From Chthoniobacter flavus (lineage in GTDB: Bacteria > Verrucomicrobiota > Verrucomicrobiia > Chthoniobacterales > JACTMZ01): DNA of 64,000 nucleotides. The notes beneath the pieces were generated by a model. That model saw only the letters and a list, made by a program, of their open reading frames with translations, ran no database searches and had not been told where the DNA came from. The stretch spans positions 1 to 64,000 of the forward strand of contig CAMDUL010000014.1 in the NCBI GenBank assembly GCA_945878135.1. Direction: 5' to 3'. Positions 17,702-27,909 of this stretch are shown piece by piece. The position numbers were made by a program, and so were the translations under genes. Each line of letters starts with the position of its first letter. Position 1 is the stretch's first letter.

Positions 17702-18157
17702 CTATTCGGCGTCTTTTTCCGGCGCGGCTTTCTTCGCGGCCGGTTTCTTGGCCGGCTTGGGCTTCGCTTCCCCGGCCGGTTCGGAGGCGGCCTCGACGGG
17801 GGCGGTGTCGACCCACTCGAGAACGGCCATCGGAGCGCTGTCGCTCTTGCGCGGCCCGAGTTTGACGATCCGCGTGTAGCCGCCGGCGCGGGTGGCCGAG
17901 CGGGGCGCGATTTCCTCGAACAGTTTTTTCACCGCGGACGGCTGGTGCAGGTAAGCCGCGGCGGTGCGTCGGGCGTGCAGGGTCCCTTTCTTGCCGAGGG
18001 TGAGCATTTTTTCCGCCAGCGGGCGCGCGGCCTTGGCCTTGGCCAGGGTCGTGCGGATGCGTTGGTGGATGATGAGGCTGCAGACCTGGTTGGCCAGCAG
18101 CGCGTCGCGGTGGGCCTGCGAACGGCCGAGTTTGACGGTCTTGTTCTGGTGCCTCAT
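17702..18157 (-). CDS. rplQ: 50S ribosomal protein L17 with C-terminal extension
   Basis: L17 lies near the peptide exit region of the large subunit. The 151-aa product starts MRHQNKTVKLGRSQAHRDAL, the family signature, and its conserved core ends near residue 118. The remaining 30 or so residues are a low-complexity Ala/Pro/Lys/Glu tail (KPKPAKKPAAKKAAPEK). L17 of E. coli has 127 residues. It lies 3 bp after rpoA and shares its transcript. Confidence 0.96.
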   Translation of the reverse strand: MRHQNKTVKLGRSQAHRDALLANQVCSLIIHQRIRTTLAKAKAARPLAEKMLTLGKKGTLHARRTAAAYLHQPSAVKKLFEEIAPRSATRAGGYTRIVKLGPRKSDSAPMAVLEWVDTAPVEAASEPAGEAKPKPAKKPAAKKAAPEKDAE

Positions 18158-18160
18158 GGC

Positions 18161-19207
18161 TTACTTCTTTTTGGATTTTTTCTCTTCTTCCTCGTCGGCG
18201 GGTTTGTCCGCCTCGGGCTGGATCTCGATGAGCCCGGGCTCGAACTTCATGCCGAGGCCGAGTTGGAGTTCCTCGAGTTTGTCTTTGATCTCGTTGAGCG
18301 ATTTCTTGCCGAAGTTGCGGTATTTGAGCATCTCGGCTTCCGACTTGAGGGCCAGCTGGCCCACGGTCGTGATATTCGCGTTGTTCAGGCAGTTGGCCGC
18401 GCGGACGCTCAACTCGATCTCGTTGACCGACATGTTGAGCAGCTTCTTGAGCTTGGCATTTTCCTGGCTGACCGCTTCCGGAGTCTGGTCGAACTCGACC
18501 TGCGTGTCGTCGTTGCCGACAAAGACATCAAGGTGGTGGCGCAGGATGGCCGAGGATTGCAGCAGGGACTCTTCGGGCGTGATGCGGCCGTCGGTCCAGA
18601 TTTCGAGCACGAGCTTGTCGTAGTCGGTGCGCTGGCCGACGCGGGTGGCCTCGACGGCGTATTTCACGCGGGTGACCGGCGAGAAGATGGAGTCGATGGC
18701 GATGACGCCGATGGCTTGGTCGGTCGTTTTGTTTTCGTCACCGGTGGAGAAGCCGCGGCCTTTGCGCACGTTCATCTCGACGGAGAACTTCATCTTCTTG
18801 TCGAGGGTGGCGATGTGCTGCTTCGGGTTGAGGACTTCGCACTGGTTGGTCGATTCGATGTCACCGGCGGTGACGGCGCCTTCCTTGTTCACGTTGAGCA
18901 CGACGCGGTGTGTGTCGTGGTCGTGCGTGTTGAATTTGACCTTCTTGAGGTTGAGGATGATTTCCACGACGTCTTCGGTGACGCCGGGGATGGTCTGGAA
19001 CTCGTGGTTCACGCCCTCGATCTGGATCGAGGTGATGGCGGCGCCTTCCAGCGAGGAAAGGAGCACGCGGCGGAGCGAGTTGCCGACGGTGTGGCCGTAA
19101 CCGGCCTCGAAGGGTTCCGCGATGAACTTCGCGTAGGTGTCGGTGGCAGTCTTCTCGTCTTTGACGAGAGACTTGGGCATTTCGAAACGTCCAAGACGAA
19201 CAGGCAT
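18161..19207 (-). CDS. rpoA: DNA-directed RNA polymerase subunit alpha
   Basis: The 348-aa product has the N-terminal dimerisation domain (GYGHTVGNSLRRVLLSSLEGAA region) and a C-terminal helix-hairpin-helix domain (EMLKYRNFGKKSLNEI, the DNA- and activator-contacting element), with an acidic/basic tail EEEEKKSKKK. The rpoA-rplQ pair stands apart from the usual rpsM-rpsK-rpsD genes; prfB lies upstream on the same strand. A candidate promoter lies about 110 bp upstream. Confidence 0.97.
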   Translation of the reverse strand: MPVRLGRFEMPKSLVKDEKTATDTYAKFIAEPFEAGYGHTVGNSLRRVLLSSLEGAAITSIQIEGVNHEFQTIPGVTEDVVEIILNLKKVKFNTHDHDTHRVVLNVNKEGAVTAGDIESTNQCEVLNPKQHIATLDKKMKFSVEMNVRKGRGFSTGDENKTTDQAIGVIAIDSIFSPVTRVKYAVEATRVGQRTDYDKLVLEIWTDGRITPEESLLQSSAILRHHLDVFVGNDDTQVEFDQTPEAVSQENAKLKKLLNMSVNEIELSVRAANCLNNANITTVGQLALKSEAEMLKYRNFGKKSLNEIKDKLEELQLGLGMKFEPGLIEIQPEADKPADEEEEKKSKKK

Positions 19208-19316
19208 GGTATTATCTCTGATGGTCGCCGGGTTACCCTTGGCGCGTATGACTCCGGAGACGAGGCTCCCGAGCCCAAGGACCTACGGCGCGGTTGGTGA
19301 CGCGCAAGTGACAAGG

Positions 19317-19343
19317 ATTATCCGCGGTCCGGCCCGGGCGCAA
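19317..19343 (-). promoter_or_regulatory. Candidate promoter of rpoA-rplQ
   Basis: On the minus strand TTGCGC (19343-19338) and GATAAT (19322-19317) are separated by 15 bp, within the 156-bp gap between prfB and rpoA. The spacing is short; if CTTGCG is taken as the -35 box it is 16 bp. Confidence 0.35.
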
Positions 19344-19363
19344 GTCCGAAATCCGGGGATGGC

Positions 19364-20513
19364 CTACAAATCCTCGTCATCGTCCGCGGCGCCCTTCTTG
19401 TAGGTGAGGCCGCGCAGCTTGCCGTGGATGAAGGCGTCGAGGTCGCCGTCCATGACCCCTTGGACGTCGCTGGTCTGGACGCCGGTGCGGAGGTCTTTGA
19501 CCATCTGGTAGGGCTGGAAGACGTAGCTGCGGATTTGGTTGCCCCAGGCGATGTCGCCTTTTTCGCCGTATTGGCGTTCGACTTCGGCGCGTTTTTTGTC
19601 CTGCTCGACCTGATAGAGCTTCGCCTTGAGCAGCTTCATCGCGAGGTTGCGGTTTTTCAGCTGGCTGCGTTCGGCTTGGCAGGCGACGACGATGCCGGAG
19701 GGAAGGTGGGTGAGGCGGACGGCGGTTTCGACTTTGTTGACGTTCTGTCCGCCTTTGCCGCCGCTGCGGTAGGTGTCGATGCGGAGGTCGCGCTCTTCGA
19801 CTTCGATCGGGGCGTCTTCGGGGATTTCGGGGGTGACGTCGATGCTGGCGAAACTCGTGTGCCGGCGTTTGTTGCTGTCGAACGGACTGATGCGCACGAG
19901 GCGGTGCACGCCGCGTTCGGTTTGCAGGTAGCCGTAGGCGTGGTCGCCGCTGACTTTGAGGGTGGCCCATTTGACACCGGTTTCGTCGCCGGGCTGGATA
20001 TCCATGATCTCGGACCTCATGCCGTGCTGCTCGATCCAGCGCTGATACATGCGCATGAGCATGTCGGCCCAGTCGCAGGCTTCGGTGCCGCCGGCGCCGC
20101 TGTGGATGGTGACATAAGCGTCGCTGCGGTCGAACTCGCCGCCGAGGAGGCAGGTGATTTCGAAGGCATCGAGGGCCTTGGCCAGTTCGTGGAATTCTTT
20201 GACCACTTCCGTCTCGGCCTGGCTGCGGGCCTCGCCCGGGGGCTCTTCGGAGGCCATTTCGTGGAGGACGGAGAGATCGTTGATGCGGGTTTCGAGCCCG
20301 CGGAAGGGCTCGATGAGTCCGCGCAGCCGGGAGACTTTCGCCACGTTGGCTTGTGCGGCGTCTTTGTTGTCCCAGAAGCCTGGCTCGGCCATGCGGCCTT
20401 CGACGGCGGTCAGTTCGGAAGCGAGTTTGTCGTAGTCAAAGAAACCTCCGCAGCTGCGTCAGGCGCGACGCGAGCCCGGAGGCGTCGATGGTGTCGAATT
20501 CGAGATGGGACAT
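19364..20513 (-). CDS. prfB: Peptide chain release factor 2, with programmed +1 frameshift
   Basis: RF2 terminates translation at UGA and UAA. Translation starts at ATG 20513 and reads 25 codons ([13 protein letters not shown]...) to an in-frame TGA. After a +1 shift it continues [14 protein letters not shown] to the end, giving 382 aa. The second part holds the SPF stop-codon recognition motif and the GGQ motif ([11 protein letters not shown]) that drives hydrolysis. An ATG at 20392 lies inside the gene and is not the start. The frameshift makes RF2 autoregulated by its own level. The gene lies upstream of rpoA and downstream of a REPIN-containing gap. Confidence 0.96.
20436..20449 (-). promoter_or_regulatory. 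RF2 programmed +1 frameshift site
   Basis: On the minus strand the order is GGAGG (20449-20445), a 3-nt spacer TTT, the slippery CTT codon and the TGA stop followed by C. This is the canonical prfB arrangement: an internal anti-SD-binding sequence, CUU slip codon and UGA-C stop context. Confidence 0.93.
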
Positions 20514-20525
20514 GGGGAAATTTTT

Positions 20526-20548
20526 AACCGCGGATGACGCGGATGGCA
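20526..20548. repeat. Degenerate tandem phrase (ACCGCGGATGACGCGGAT type)
   Basis: The stretch contains GCGGAT twice and GGCACGGAT once. It resembles the phrase at about 5888-5915. It lies just upstream of the prfB start and beside a REPIN. It may be a separate small dispersed repeat; the evidence is only two diverged copies in this window. Confidence 0.35.
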
Positions 20549-20563
20549 CGGATATTTGGGGAA

Positions 20564-20625
20564 AAGTAGGAGCGCCATCTTGGCGCTTGGTCCTGAAGAT
20601 AAGCGGCAGGATGCCGCTTCTACTT
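20564..20625. repeat. REPIN made of two different GTAG-headed REP units (family D)
   Basis: An outer stem AAGTAGGA/TTCTACTT (one mismatch) encloses two hairpins. The first pairs AGCGCCA (20571-20577) with TGGCGCT (20581-20587) around TCT. The second pairs AGCGGCA (20602-20608) with TGCCGCT (20612-20618) around GGA. Each half reads from its own end as GTAG, two purines, then a hairpin. The architecture equals families A and B, but the stem sequences differ. It lies between prfB and the FtsB-like gene and ends 4 bp from the latter's stop codon. Confidence 0.85.
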
Positions 20626-20629
20626 TACT

Positions 20630-22287
<1,658 letters not shown>

Positions 22288-22312
22288 TTAACAGGAAGAG
22301 TTGTCCCGCCGG

Positions 22313-24190
22313 TCAGAGAATTTCAAGGTTTTTGAAAGGCTCGATGGCAACAATCGTGACCTGCCGTTCGCCGTGCTCGGAGGGCATCGGGACAGTCTCG
22401 CCGGCTTCGTGGCCGATGAGCGCGGTGGCGGCGGCGGCGAGGTAGCTGACGATGTTTTTCGCCGACTCGCCGTCCCACGCGCCGAGGATGTGGAGCACTT
22501 CCTCGCTGCCGGTGGCGCTGTCGCGCAGCCGCACGGTGGTGCCGAGGCCGACGCGTGCGGTGTCGGGATTTTCGAAATTGGTGCCTCGGCAGTTGGCCAG
22601 CTGGTGTTCGAGTTCGGCCTTCTGGCGCATGAGGACGCCCTGCTGTTCCTTGGCGAACTTGAAGCCGGCATTTTCCCGCAGATCGCCCTGTTCCCGCGCG
22701 ACTTGGATGTCGCGACTGTTGGCCGGGATGCGGACGTTGACGAGTTCGTCATAGTCCTGCTTGCGCTTTTCCAGGCTGGCCCAGGAAACGGTGAGCATCT
22801 TCGCGGCGGGCGCGGCGGCGGCCGATTTGTCTTCGTTGACCTCGAGAAGTTCCTGCAACTCGGGGCGCGCTTTGATCGCGCGGGCGAGGAGGGCACGCTT
22901 GTCCATTTCCTCGAAAACGGCGGTGCGCATGATCTTGCGCATGAGGTCCCGGGCGGCTTCGGGGTCGGAGGAAGCGAGGGCTTCGGCCATGAGCTTTTTG
23001 TCGTCGGCGAGCACCTTGTGCAATTTCGCGGCGCGCTTGCTGTCCTTGATGTTCTCGCGCTCGACGACGGTGATGGCGGCTTCGAGGGTGGCGGGATGGA
23101 GGAGGTCGCCGAAACCCTCGGGGCGCTTGGCCAGATACCAGGCGAGGAGTTCCGGGTTGGTGTTGCGCTCGGCGATGCTGCGGCTGAGGTGCTCGCGAAG
23201 GGGTTCGAGATGGCCTTGATCGAGGAGGAGACGGGTTGCTTCCGTGACCACTTTGCCGTCGCCCTCGCGCACGACTTCGAGCAGCAGGTTGTCTCCCGCG
23301 GTGCCGCCGAGGGCGGCGCCGGCTTCGAGGGCGTGGCGGATGCGGGCGGGGGGCAGGGGGGCGATGAGGGCGGCGAGGTGCGCGGGCGGATGGGATAGGA
23401 ACGCGGTGAGCGTGAGGGCGCCTTCCGGCAGCGGGGTTTTGCCGCGCTCGAGGATTTCGTCGCGCACACAGAGGAGGTGGATGGAATGCGCCGGATGGCG
23501 GCGCTGGTGGTCGTCGGCCGCTTTCTCGAGGAGGCCGAGGACGCGTTGGAGTTCGTCCGGCGCACCCGCGAATTTTTCAAGCCCCTTGAGGAGCGCCTCG
23601 GCGGCGGCGGCCTGGTCCTTGGGTTGGCGCGCTTTTTCGAACGCATCGACAATGTCGAGATGCGGGGAGGCGGGGCGCTCGCGGACGACGACAAATTCGT
23701 TTTTCTTCGACGGAACGACAAAGCGGCCGTCGCCCTTCAGCTTGTTGCGCAGGGCGGTCCACCAGCGCTTGAAGGCGCCGGGTCCGGGCTTGGGGAAGGC
23801 GCTGTCGGGCAGGACGGCGCCGAGGTAGTCGGAGAGTGCGTCGAGGGTGAGGCGCGAGTTGAAGTCGGAGACGACGCGGTGGACGAAGTCGACGGGTTCA
23901 TCGAGGGCTTCTTTTTGCACCGCGGCGGCGTCCGCGAGGCGTCGGGCCTCGACGTGGGTTTCGGGAATCGGCGCGAGCGAGGACGCGGCGAAGGCCATTT
24001 GCATGGCTTGTTTGCGGCCGCCGAGGAATTCGAGATCGAGCTGGCCGAGGAGAAAATCGGCGCCGGCCACGCGCGCGCAGCCCCAGCTTTTGTGCAGGGC
24101 GAAGGCCCCGGGGGCGAGTTGGTCGAGAATTTTGGCTTGTTGCGGGGTGATTTTTCCTTCGTCGATGGCGGTCAGTAATTCCGAATGCAT
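22313..24190 (-). CDS. GreA/GreB-family factor with a long N-terminal extension
   Basis: The 625-aa product ends in a GreA-like module of about 155 residues. A coiled coil carries GDLRENAGF at residues 502-510, whose Asp503 and Glu506 correspond to the acidic tip that enters the polymerase secondary channel. An FKBP-like C-terminal domain follows. The first 465 or so residues are a helical extension without a domain I can name (SWGCARVAGADFLLGQLDLEF near residue 35). Normal GreA has about 158 residues. It probably acts as a transcript-cleavage or anti-stalling factor with an extra scaffold. It lies upstream of eno on the same strand. Confidence 0.8.
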   Translation of the reverse strand: MHSELLTAIDEGKITPQQAKILDQLAPGAFALHKSWGCARVAGADFLLGQLDLEFLGGRKQAMQMAFAASSLAPIPETHVEARRLADAAAVQKEALDEPVDFVHRVVSDFNSRLTLDALSDYLGAVLPDSAFPKPGPGAFKRWWTALRNKLKGDGRFVVPSKKNEFVVVRERPASPHLDIVDAFEKARQPKDQAAAAEALLKGLEKFAGAPDELQRVLGLLEKAADDHQRRHPAHSIHLLCVRDEILERGKTPLPEGALTLTAFLSHPPAHLAALIAPLPPARIRHALEAGAALGGTAGDNLLLEVVREGDGKVVTEATRLLLDQGHLEPLREHLSRSIAERNTNPELLAWYLAKRPEGFGDLLHPATLEAAITVVERENIKDSKRAAKLHKVLADDKKLMAEALASSDPEAARDLMRKIMRTAVFEEMDKRALLARAIKARPELQELLEVNEDKSAAAAPAAKMLTVSWASLEKRKQDYDELVNVRIPANSRDIQVAREQGDLRENAGFKFAKEQQGVLMRQKAELEHQLANCRGTNFENPDTARVGLGTTVRLRDSATGSEEVLHILGAWDGESAKNIVSYLAAAATALIGHEAGETVPMPSEHGERQVTIVAIEPFKNLEIL

Positions 24191-24276
24191 AGTGCGATGG
24201 TGAAGTTAACGGGTCGGATGACGGGCGGCGATTGAAAAGTTGCCGCGGCGCGGTGGCGGGTTAGAGTGCCGCGGCA

Positions 24277-24942
24277 ATGAGAAGCCAGGTCCACGGCCGC
24301 GAGGCGGATCCCCCGCCGCAGGCCAGACGGCTGAGTGAGGAGCTGGAGAGTCTGCTGGAGATCGCGCCCGGACGCCCCATGAAGCTGCGCACGATCGTCG
24401 AGCACCTGCATTTCCGGGGACTGCCGGCGCTCATCGTCCTGCTCTGCGTGCCCTTTTTGTTTCCGGTGGCGATTCCCGGATTGTCCATCCCGTTCGGCAT
24501 TGCCATCGCGCTGTGCGGTCTGCGCCTCGGCTTGGGCCACAGCTTCTGGATGCCGGATTTCATCCTGCGGCGGGAGATTTCCTACGATCTGCTGCAGAAG
24601 TTGGTGACCACGGCGGCGAAATTCTACCGCAAGGTGGAGAAGCTGGTGCGTCCGCGCATGCATTTCCTGCAGCGTTGGCCGGGCATGATCAATCTCATGG
24701 GGTTCATGATCATGATCGGCGGAATTTTGCTCAGTCTGCCCATTCCGCCGCCCTTTCCCTTGACCAACACGATCCCGGGTCTGGCCGTCATCTTCATGGC
24801 GTTGGGCATCATGGAGAGGGACGGGGTCTGCACGCTCGTCGGCTACGGGTTCGCCATCTTGGGGCTGTGTTATGTCGGGCTGATTTTCGTCCTCGGAGTG
24901 GCCGGCGTGCAGCAGCTGTGGACTTGGTTGACCGGCGGCTGA
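24277..24942 (+). CDS. ExoD-like membrane protein
   Basis: The 221-aa product matches the exopolysaccharide-synthesis ExoD family: a short cytoplasmic head (LSEELESLLE, RPMKLRTIVEHL) followed by hydrophobic helices at about 50-85, 140-170 and 180-215, with the paired PFLFPVAIPG and LSLPIPPPFPLTNTIPG segments. ExoD was named for a Sinorhizobium exopolysaccharide phenotype; its molecular function is uncertain. A 10-bp inverted repeat (24240-24249 with 24268-24277) runs directly into the ATG. It is divergent from the GreA-like gene. Confidence 0.82.
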   Translation: MRSQVHGREADPPPQARRLSEELESLLEIAPGRPMKLRTIVEHLHFRGLPALIVLLCVPFLFPVAIPGLSIPFGIAIALCGLRLGLGHSFWMPDFILRREISYDLLQKLVTTAAKFYRKVEKLVRPRMHFLQRWPGMINLMGFMIMIGGILLSLPIPPPFPLTNTIPGLAVIFMALGIMERDGVCTLVGYGFAILGLCYVGLIFVLGVAGVQQLWTWLTGG

Positions 24943-24998
24943 CCTGGACAAATTGGTTGCCGCTCGGGGGCGAATGCCGTTAAGACTTTTACTGGTTC

Positions 24999-26123
24999 GT
25001 GAAATTTTGTTTCCCCCAAGAAACGGCGCCCGGCGAAACCCGGGTGGCGGTCACGCCGGCTTCGGCGAAAAGGCTGGTCAAACTCGGCCTGGAGGTTGCC
25101 GTGGAGTGCGGGGCGGGCGGGGCCTCCGGCTACGCCGACGGCGATTACGAGGCGGCCGGGGCGCATGTCATGGCGGACCGCGGGGAGTTGTTCCGCACGG
25201 CGGATGCTCTGGTGCGCGTGCGGCACACGCCGGCCGGGGAACTCGATCTTCTCCGCGAGGGTGCGGTGCATGTCAGTTTCCTCGATCCGTTCAACGAGAA
25301 AGAACTGCTGGCCCGCATGGCGGCGCGGAAGCTTTCGGTCATCAGCATGGAAATGATCCCGCGCACGACGCGCGCGCAAAAAATGGATGCACTCACCTCG
25401 CAGGCCAACCTCGGCGGCTACGTCGCGGTCATGCTCGGAGCCAACCGCTTGAAAAAAGTGCTCCCCATGATGTCGACCGCGGCGGGCACGCTGCTGGCCG
25501 GCAAAGTTTTCATCATCGGCGTCGGGGTGGCCGGCCTGCAGGCCATCGCCACGGCGCGCCGTCTCGGGGCGCGCGTCGAGGCGTTCGACACGCGTCCGGT
25601 CACCGCCGAACAGGTGCGTTCGCTCGGGGCCAAGTTCGTCGAAATCGATCTCGGCGGCGAAACGGGTCAGACGGACCAGGGCTATGCCAAAGACCTGACG
25701 CCGGAGCAGTTGGCCCGCCAGCGCGAGGGCATGAAGGCGCTTTGCGCCGGTTCCGACCTTGTGGTGACGACCGCGCAAGTTTTCGGTCGCCCGGCTCCTC
25801 GCCTTCTCACGGCTGACATGGTGGCGGCGATGAAACCGGGCTCGGTGATCGTGGACATGGCGGTCGAGACGGGCGGCAATGTGGAGGGCTCCGTGGCGGG
25901 CGAGACGGTCGAGGTCGGCGGCGCGACCATCGTCGGCGAGCGCAACCTGCCCGGACGCGTGGCGCATCATGCCAGCCAGGTTTACGCGATGAATATTTGC
26001 GGTCTTCTCGAGGAGTTTTGGGACAAGGAGACCAAGAAGCTCAATCTCAACCCCGATGACGAAATCATCGCGGGCTGCCTCCTTGCCGCGGACGGCCAGG
26101 TGCGCGACGCCCGTTTCCGCTGA
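24999..26123 (+). CDS. pntAA: NAD(P) transhydrogenase subunit alpha, part 1 (soluble domain I)
   Basis: This is the NAD(H)-binding domain I of the proton-translocating transhydrogenase. The 374-aa product begins KFCFPQETAPGETRVAVTP and has the Rossmann motif GVGVAGLQA near residue 175 and the mobile-loop region. The start is GTG at 24999, immediately before the conserved opening. It leads the three-gene split pnt operon with 15 bp to the next gene. The split alpha subunit is like Rhodospirillum rather than E. coli. Confidence 0.94.
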   Translation: MKFCFPQETAPGETRVAVTPASAKRLVKLGLEVAVECGAGGASGYADGDYEAAGAHVMADRGELFRTADALVRVRHTPAGELDLLREGAVHVSFLDPFNEKELLARMAARKLSVISMEMIPRTTRAQKMDALTSQANLGGYVAVMLGANRLKKVLPMMSTAAGTLLAGKVFIIGVGVAGLQAIATARRLGARVEAFDTRPVTAEQVRSLGAKFVEIDLGGETGQTDQGYAKDLTPEQLARQREGMKALCAGSDLVVTTAQVFGRPAPRLLTADMVAAMKPGSVIVDMAVETGGNVEGSVAGETVEVGGATIVGERNLPGRVAHHASQVYAMNICGLLEEFWDKETKKLNLNPDDEIIAGCLLAADGQVRDARFR

Positions 26124-26138
26124 CCAACCATTTTCACC

Positions 26139-26486
26139 ATGATCCCATTCCTTCTCGCCGCGGCCGAACCGTCCTCCCTCAACGCGTATATCCCGCTGAT
26201 TTTCGTCTTTGTGCTGGCCACTTTCATCGGTCTCGACGTCATCCGCAATGTGTCGCGCCTCCTGCACACGCCGCTCATGTCGCTGACCAATGCCATTTCC
26301 GCCGTGGTCATCGTCGGCGCCATCCTCGTGGCCGGTCCGCAGGTCGGCGACGACCATCCGCTCTGGATCACCATCCTCGGACTGGTCGCCATCGCGGCAG
26401 CCTCGGTCAATATCGTCAGCGGATTCCTCATCACCAACCGCATGCTCAAGATGTTCAAGAGCCGCGAACCGGAGAAGAAGCCGTGA
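26139..26486 (+). CDS. pntAB: NAD(P) transhydrogenase subunit alpha, part 2 (membrane domain)
   Basis: The 115-aa product contains the membrane helices contributed by the alpha subunit, at about residues 18-35, 50-70 and 75-98, with the conserved RLLHTPLMSLTNAIS segment. Together with PntB it forms the proton channel. The stop overlaps the pntB GTG start (GTGA), so translation is coupled. Confidence 0.93.
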   Translation: MIPFLLAAAEPSSLNAYIPLIFVFVLATFIGLDVIRNVSRLLHTPLMSLTNAISAVVIVGAILVAGPQVGDDHPLWITILGLVAIAAASVNIVSGFLITNRMLKMFKSREPEKKP

Positions 26487-27895
26487 GTCCGGAGCTGCGC
26501 GACGCGCTCGTCCAATTGACCTACCTGGTGGCGGGGGTCTTTTTCATTTTCTCGCTCAAGTGGATGAACTCGCCGCAGACCGCGCGGCGCGCCGTGTGGG
26601 CCGGTGTCTGGGCCATGGTGCTCGGGATCGGCGGCACGCTGGCCAATCCCGCGGTCGCGGTTTCCAGTCTGCCGTGGATCGCGGTGGCCGTGATGGTCGG
26701 CGGGTTGATCGGCGTGCCGCTTTCCAAGGTCCCGCTCACCGCGGTGCCGCAACGGACGGCGCTATCGCACGCCTTCGGCGGCTTGGCGGCGGGCCTGGTC
26801 GGCACGGCGAAATATTATCTGTGGTTGCACGAGGGCGGGGCGAACCTCACCACGTTCCGCATGTTCGCCATTTCGGCGGAGGTCATCCTCGGCTTCCTCA
26901 CCTTCACGGGCAGCCTCATGGCGGCCGGCAAGCTGCAGGAGATCCTGCCGGGACGCCCGATCACGTTCCGCGGTCAGTTGATCGTGAACTTCCTCATCCT
27001 CGGCGGCGCCATTGCTTGCGCGGCCGGGCTCATCATCAACCCGCAATGGGCGTTCCTCTTCCCGGTGCTGGTCATTCTTTCCCTGCTTTTCGGCATCATG
27101 CTCATCATCCCGATCGGCGGGGCGGACATGCCGACGGTCATCGCCTTGCTCAATTCCTACGCAGGGCTTTCCGCCGTGGCCATGGGCTTCGTCCTCGACA
27201 ATACCTTGCTCATCATTGCCGGGGCGCTCGACGGGTCGTCCGGTTTGATTCTGTCCATCGTCATGTGCAAAGCGATGAACCGCAGCTTCACCAATGTGCT
27301 CTTCGGCGCATTCGGTTCGGTGCAGGACTCGTCGGGCGAGGACACCGGAAAAACGGTCAAGAGCGCCAGCGCGTCCGAGGCGGCCGAGATCATGGAACAA
27401 GCCGACACCGTGGTCATCGTGCCCGGCTACGGCATGGCTGTGGCGCAGGCGCAGCATCGCGTGCGCGAGCTTTACGACCAGCTGACCAAGCGGGGCATCA
27501 AGGTGAAGTTCGCCATCCATCCGGTGGCCGGCCGCATGCCGGGCCACATGAACGTGCTCCTGGCCGAGGCGGACATCCCTTATGACGATCTCGTCGAGAT
27601 GGAAGAGATCAACGCCGACATGCCGCAGGTCGATGTCGTGCTCGTGCTCGGGGCCAACGACGTGGTCAATCCCGCGGCCAAGAACAATCCGAAGTCACCC
27701 ATCCACGGCATGCCCATCATCGAAGCCGACCGCGCCCGCACCGTGCTGGCGGTCAAACGCTCGATGAAGCCCGGATTCGCCGGCATCGACAACGAGCTCT
27801 ACACGATGGACAAGACCCTCATGGTCTTCGGTGACGCCAAAGCGGTGGTCGGCGATATGGCCAAGGCGCTGGCTGGCGATTCGGGGATGCACTGA
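26483..27895 (+). CDS. pntB: NAD(P) transhydrogenase subunit beta
   Basis: The 470-aa product has the multi-helix proton-translocating domain II (about residues 1-275) and the NADP(H)-binding domain III, with IVPGYGMAVAQAQ near residue 312 and the GANDVVNP segment. The complex couples hydride transfer from NADH to NADP+ with proton influx, supplying NADPH. The start is GTG overlapping pntAB. It ends 14 bp from the convergent helicase gene. Confidence 0.95.
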   Translation: MSPELRDALVQLTYLVAGVFFIFSLKWMNSPQTARRAVWAGVWAMVLGIGGTLANPAVAVSSLPWIAVAVMVGGLIGVPLSKVPLTAVPQRTALSHAFGGLAAGLVGTAKYYLWLHEGGANLTTFRMFAISAEVILGFLTFTGSLMAAGKLQEILPGRPITFRGQLIVNFLILGGAIACAAGLIINPQWAFLFPVLVILSLLFGIMLIIPIGGADMPTVIALLNSYAGLSAVAMGFVLDNTLLIIAGALDGSSGLILSIVMCKAMNRSFTNVLFGAFGSVQDSSGEDTGKTVKSASASEAAEIMEQADTVVIVPGYGMAVAQAQHRVRELYDQLTKRGIKVKFAIHPVAGRMPGHMNVLLAEADIPYDDLVEMEEINADMPQVDVVLVLGANDVVNPAAKNNPKSPIHGMPIIEADRARTVLAVKRSMKPGFAGIDNELYTMDKTLMVFGDAKAVVGDMAKALAGDSGMH

Positions 27896-27909
27896 GGCGC
27901 CCGGCGGGG

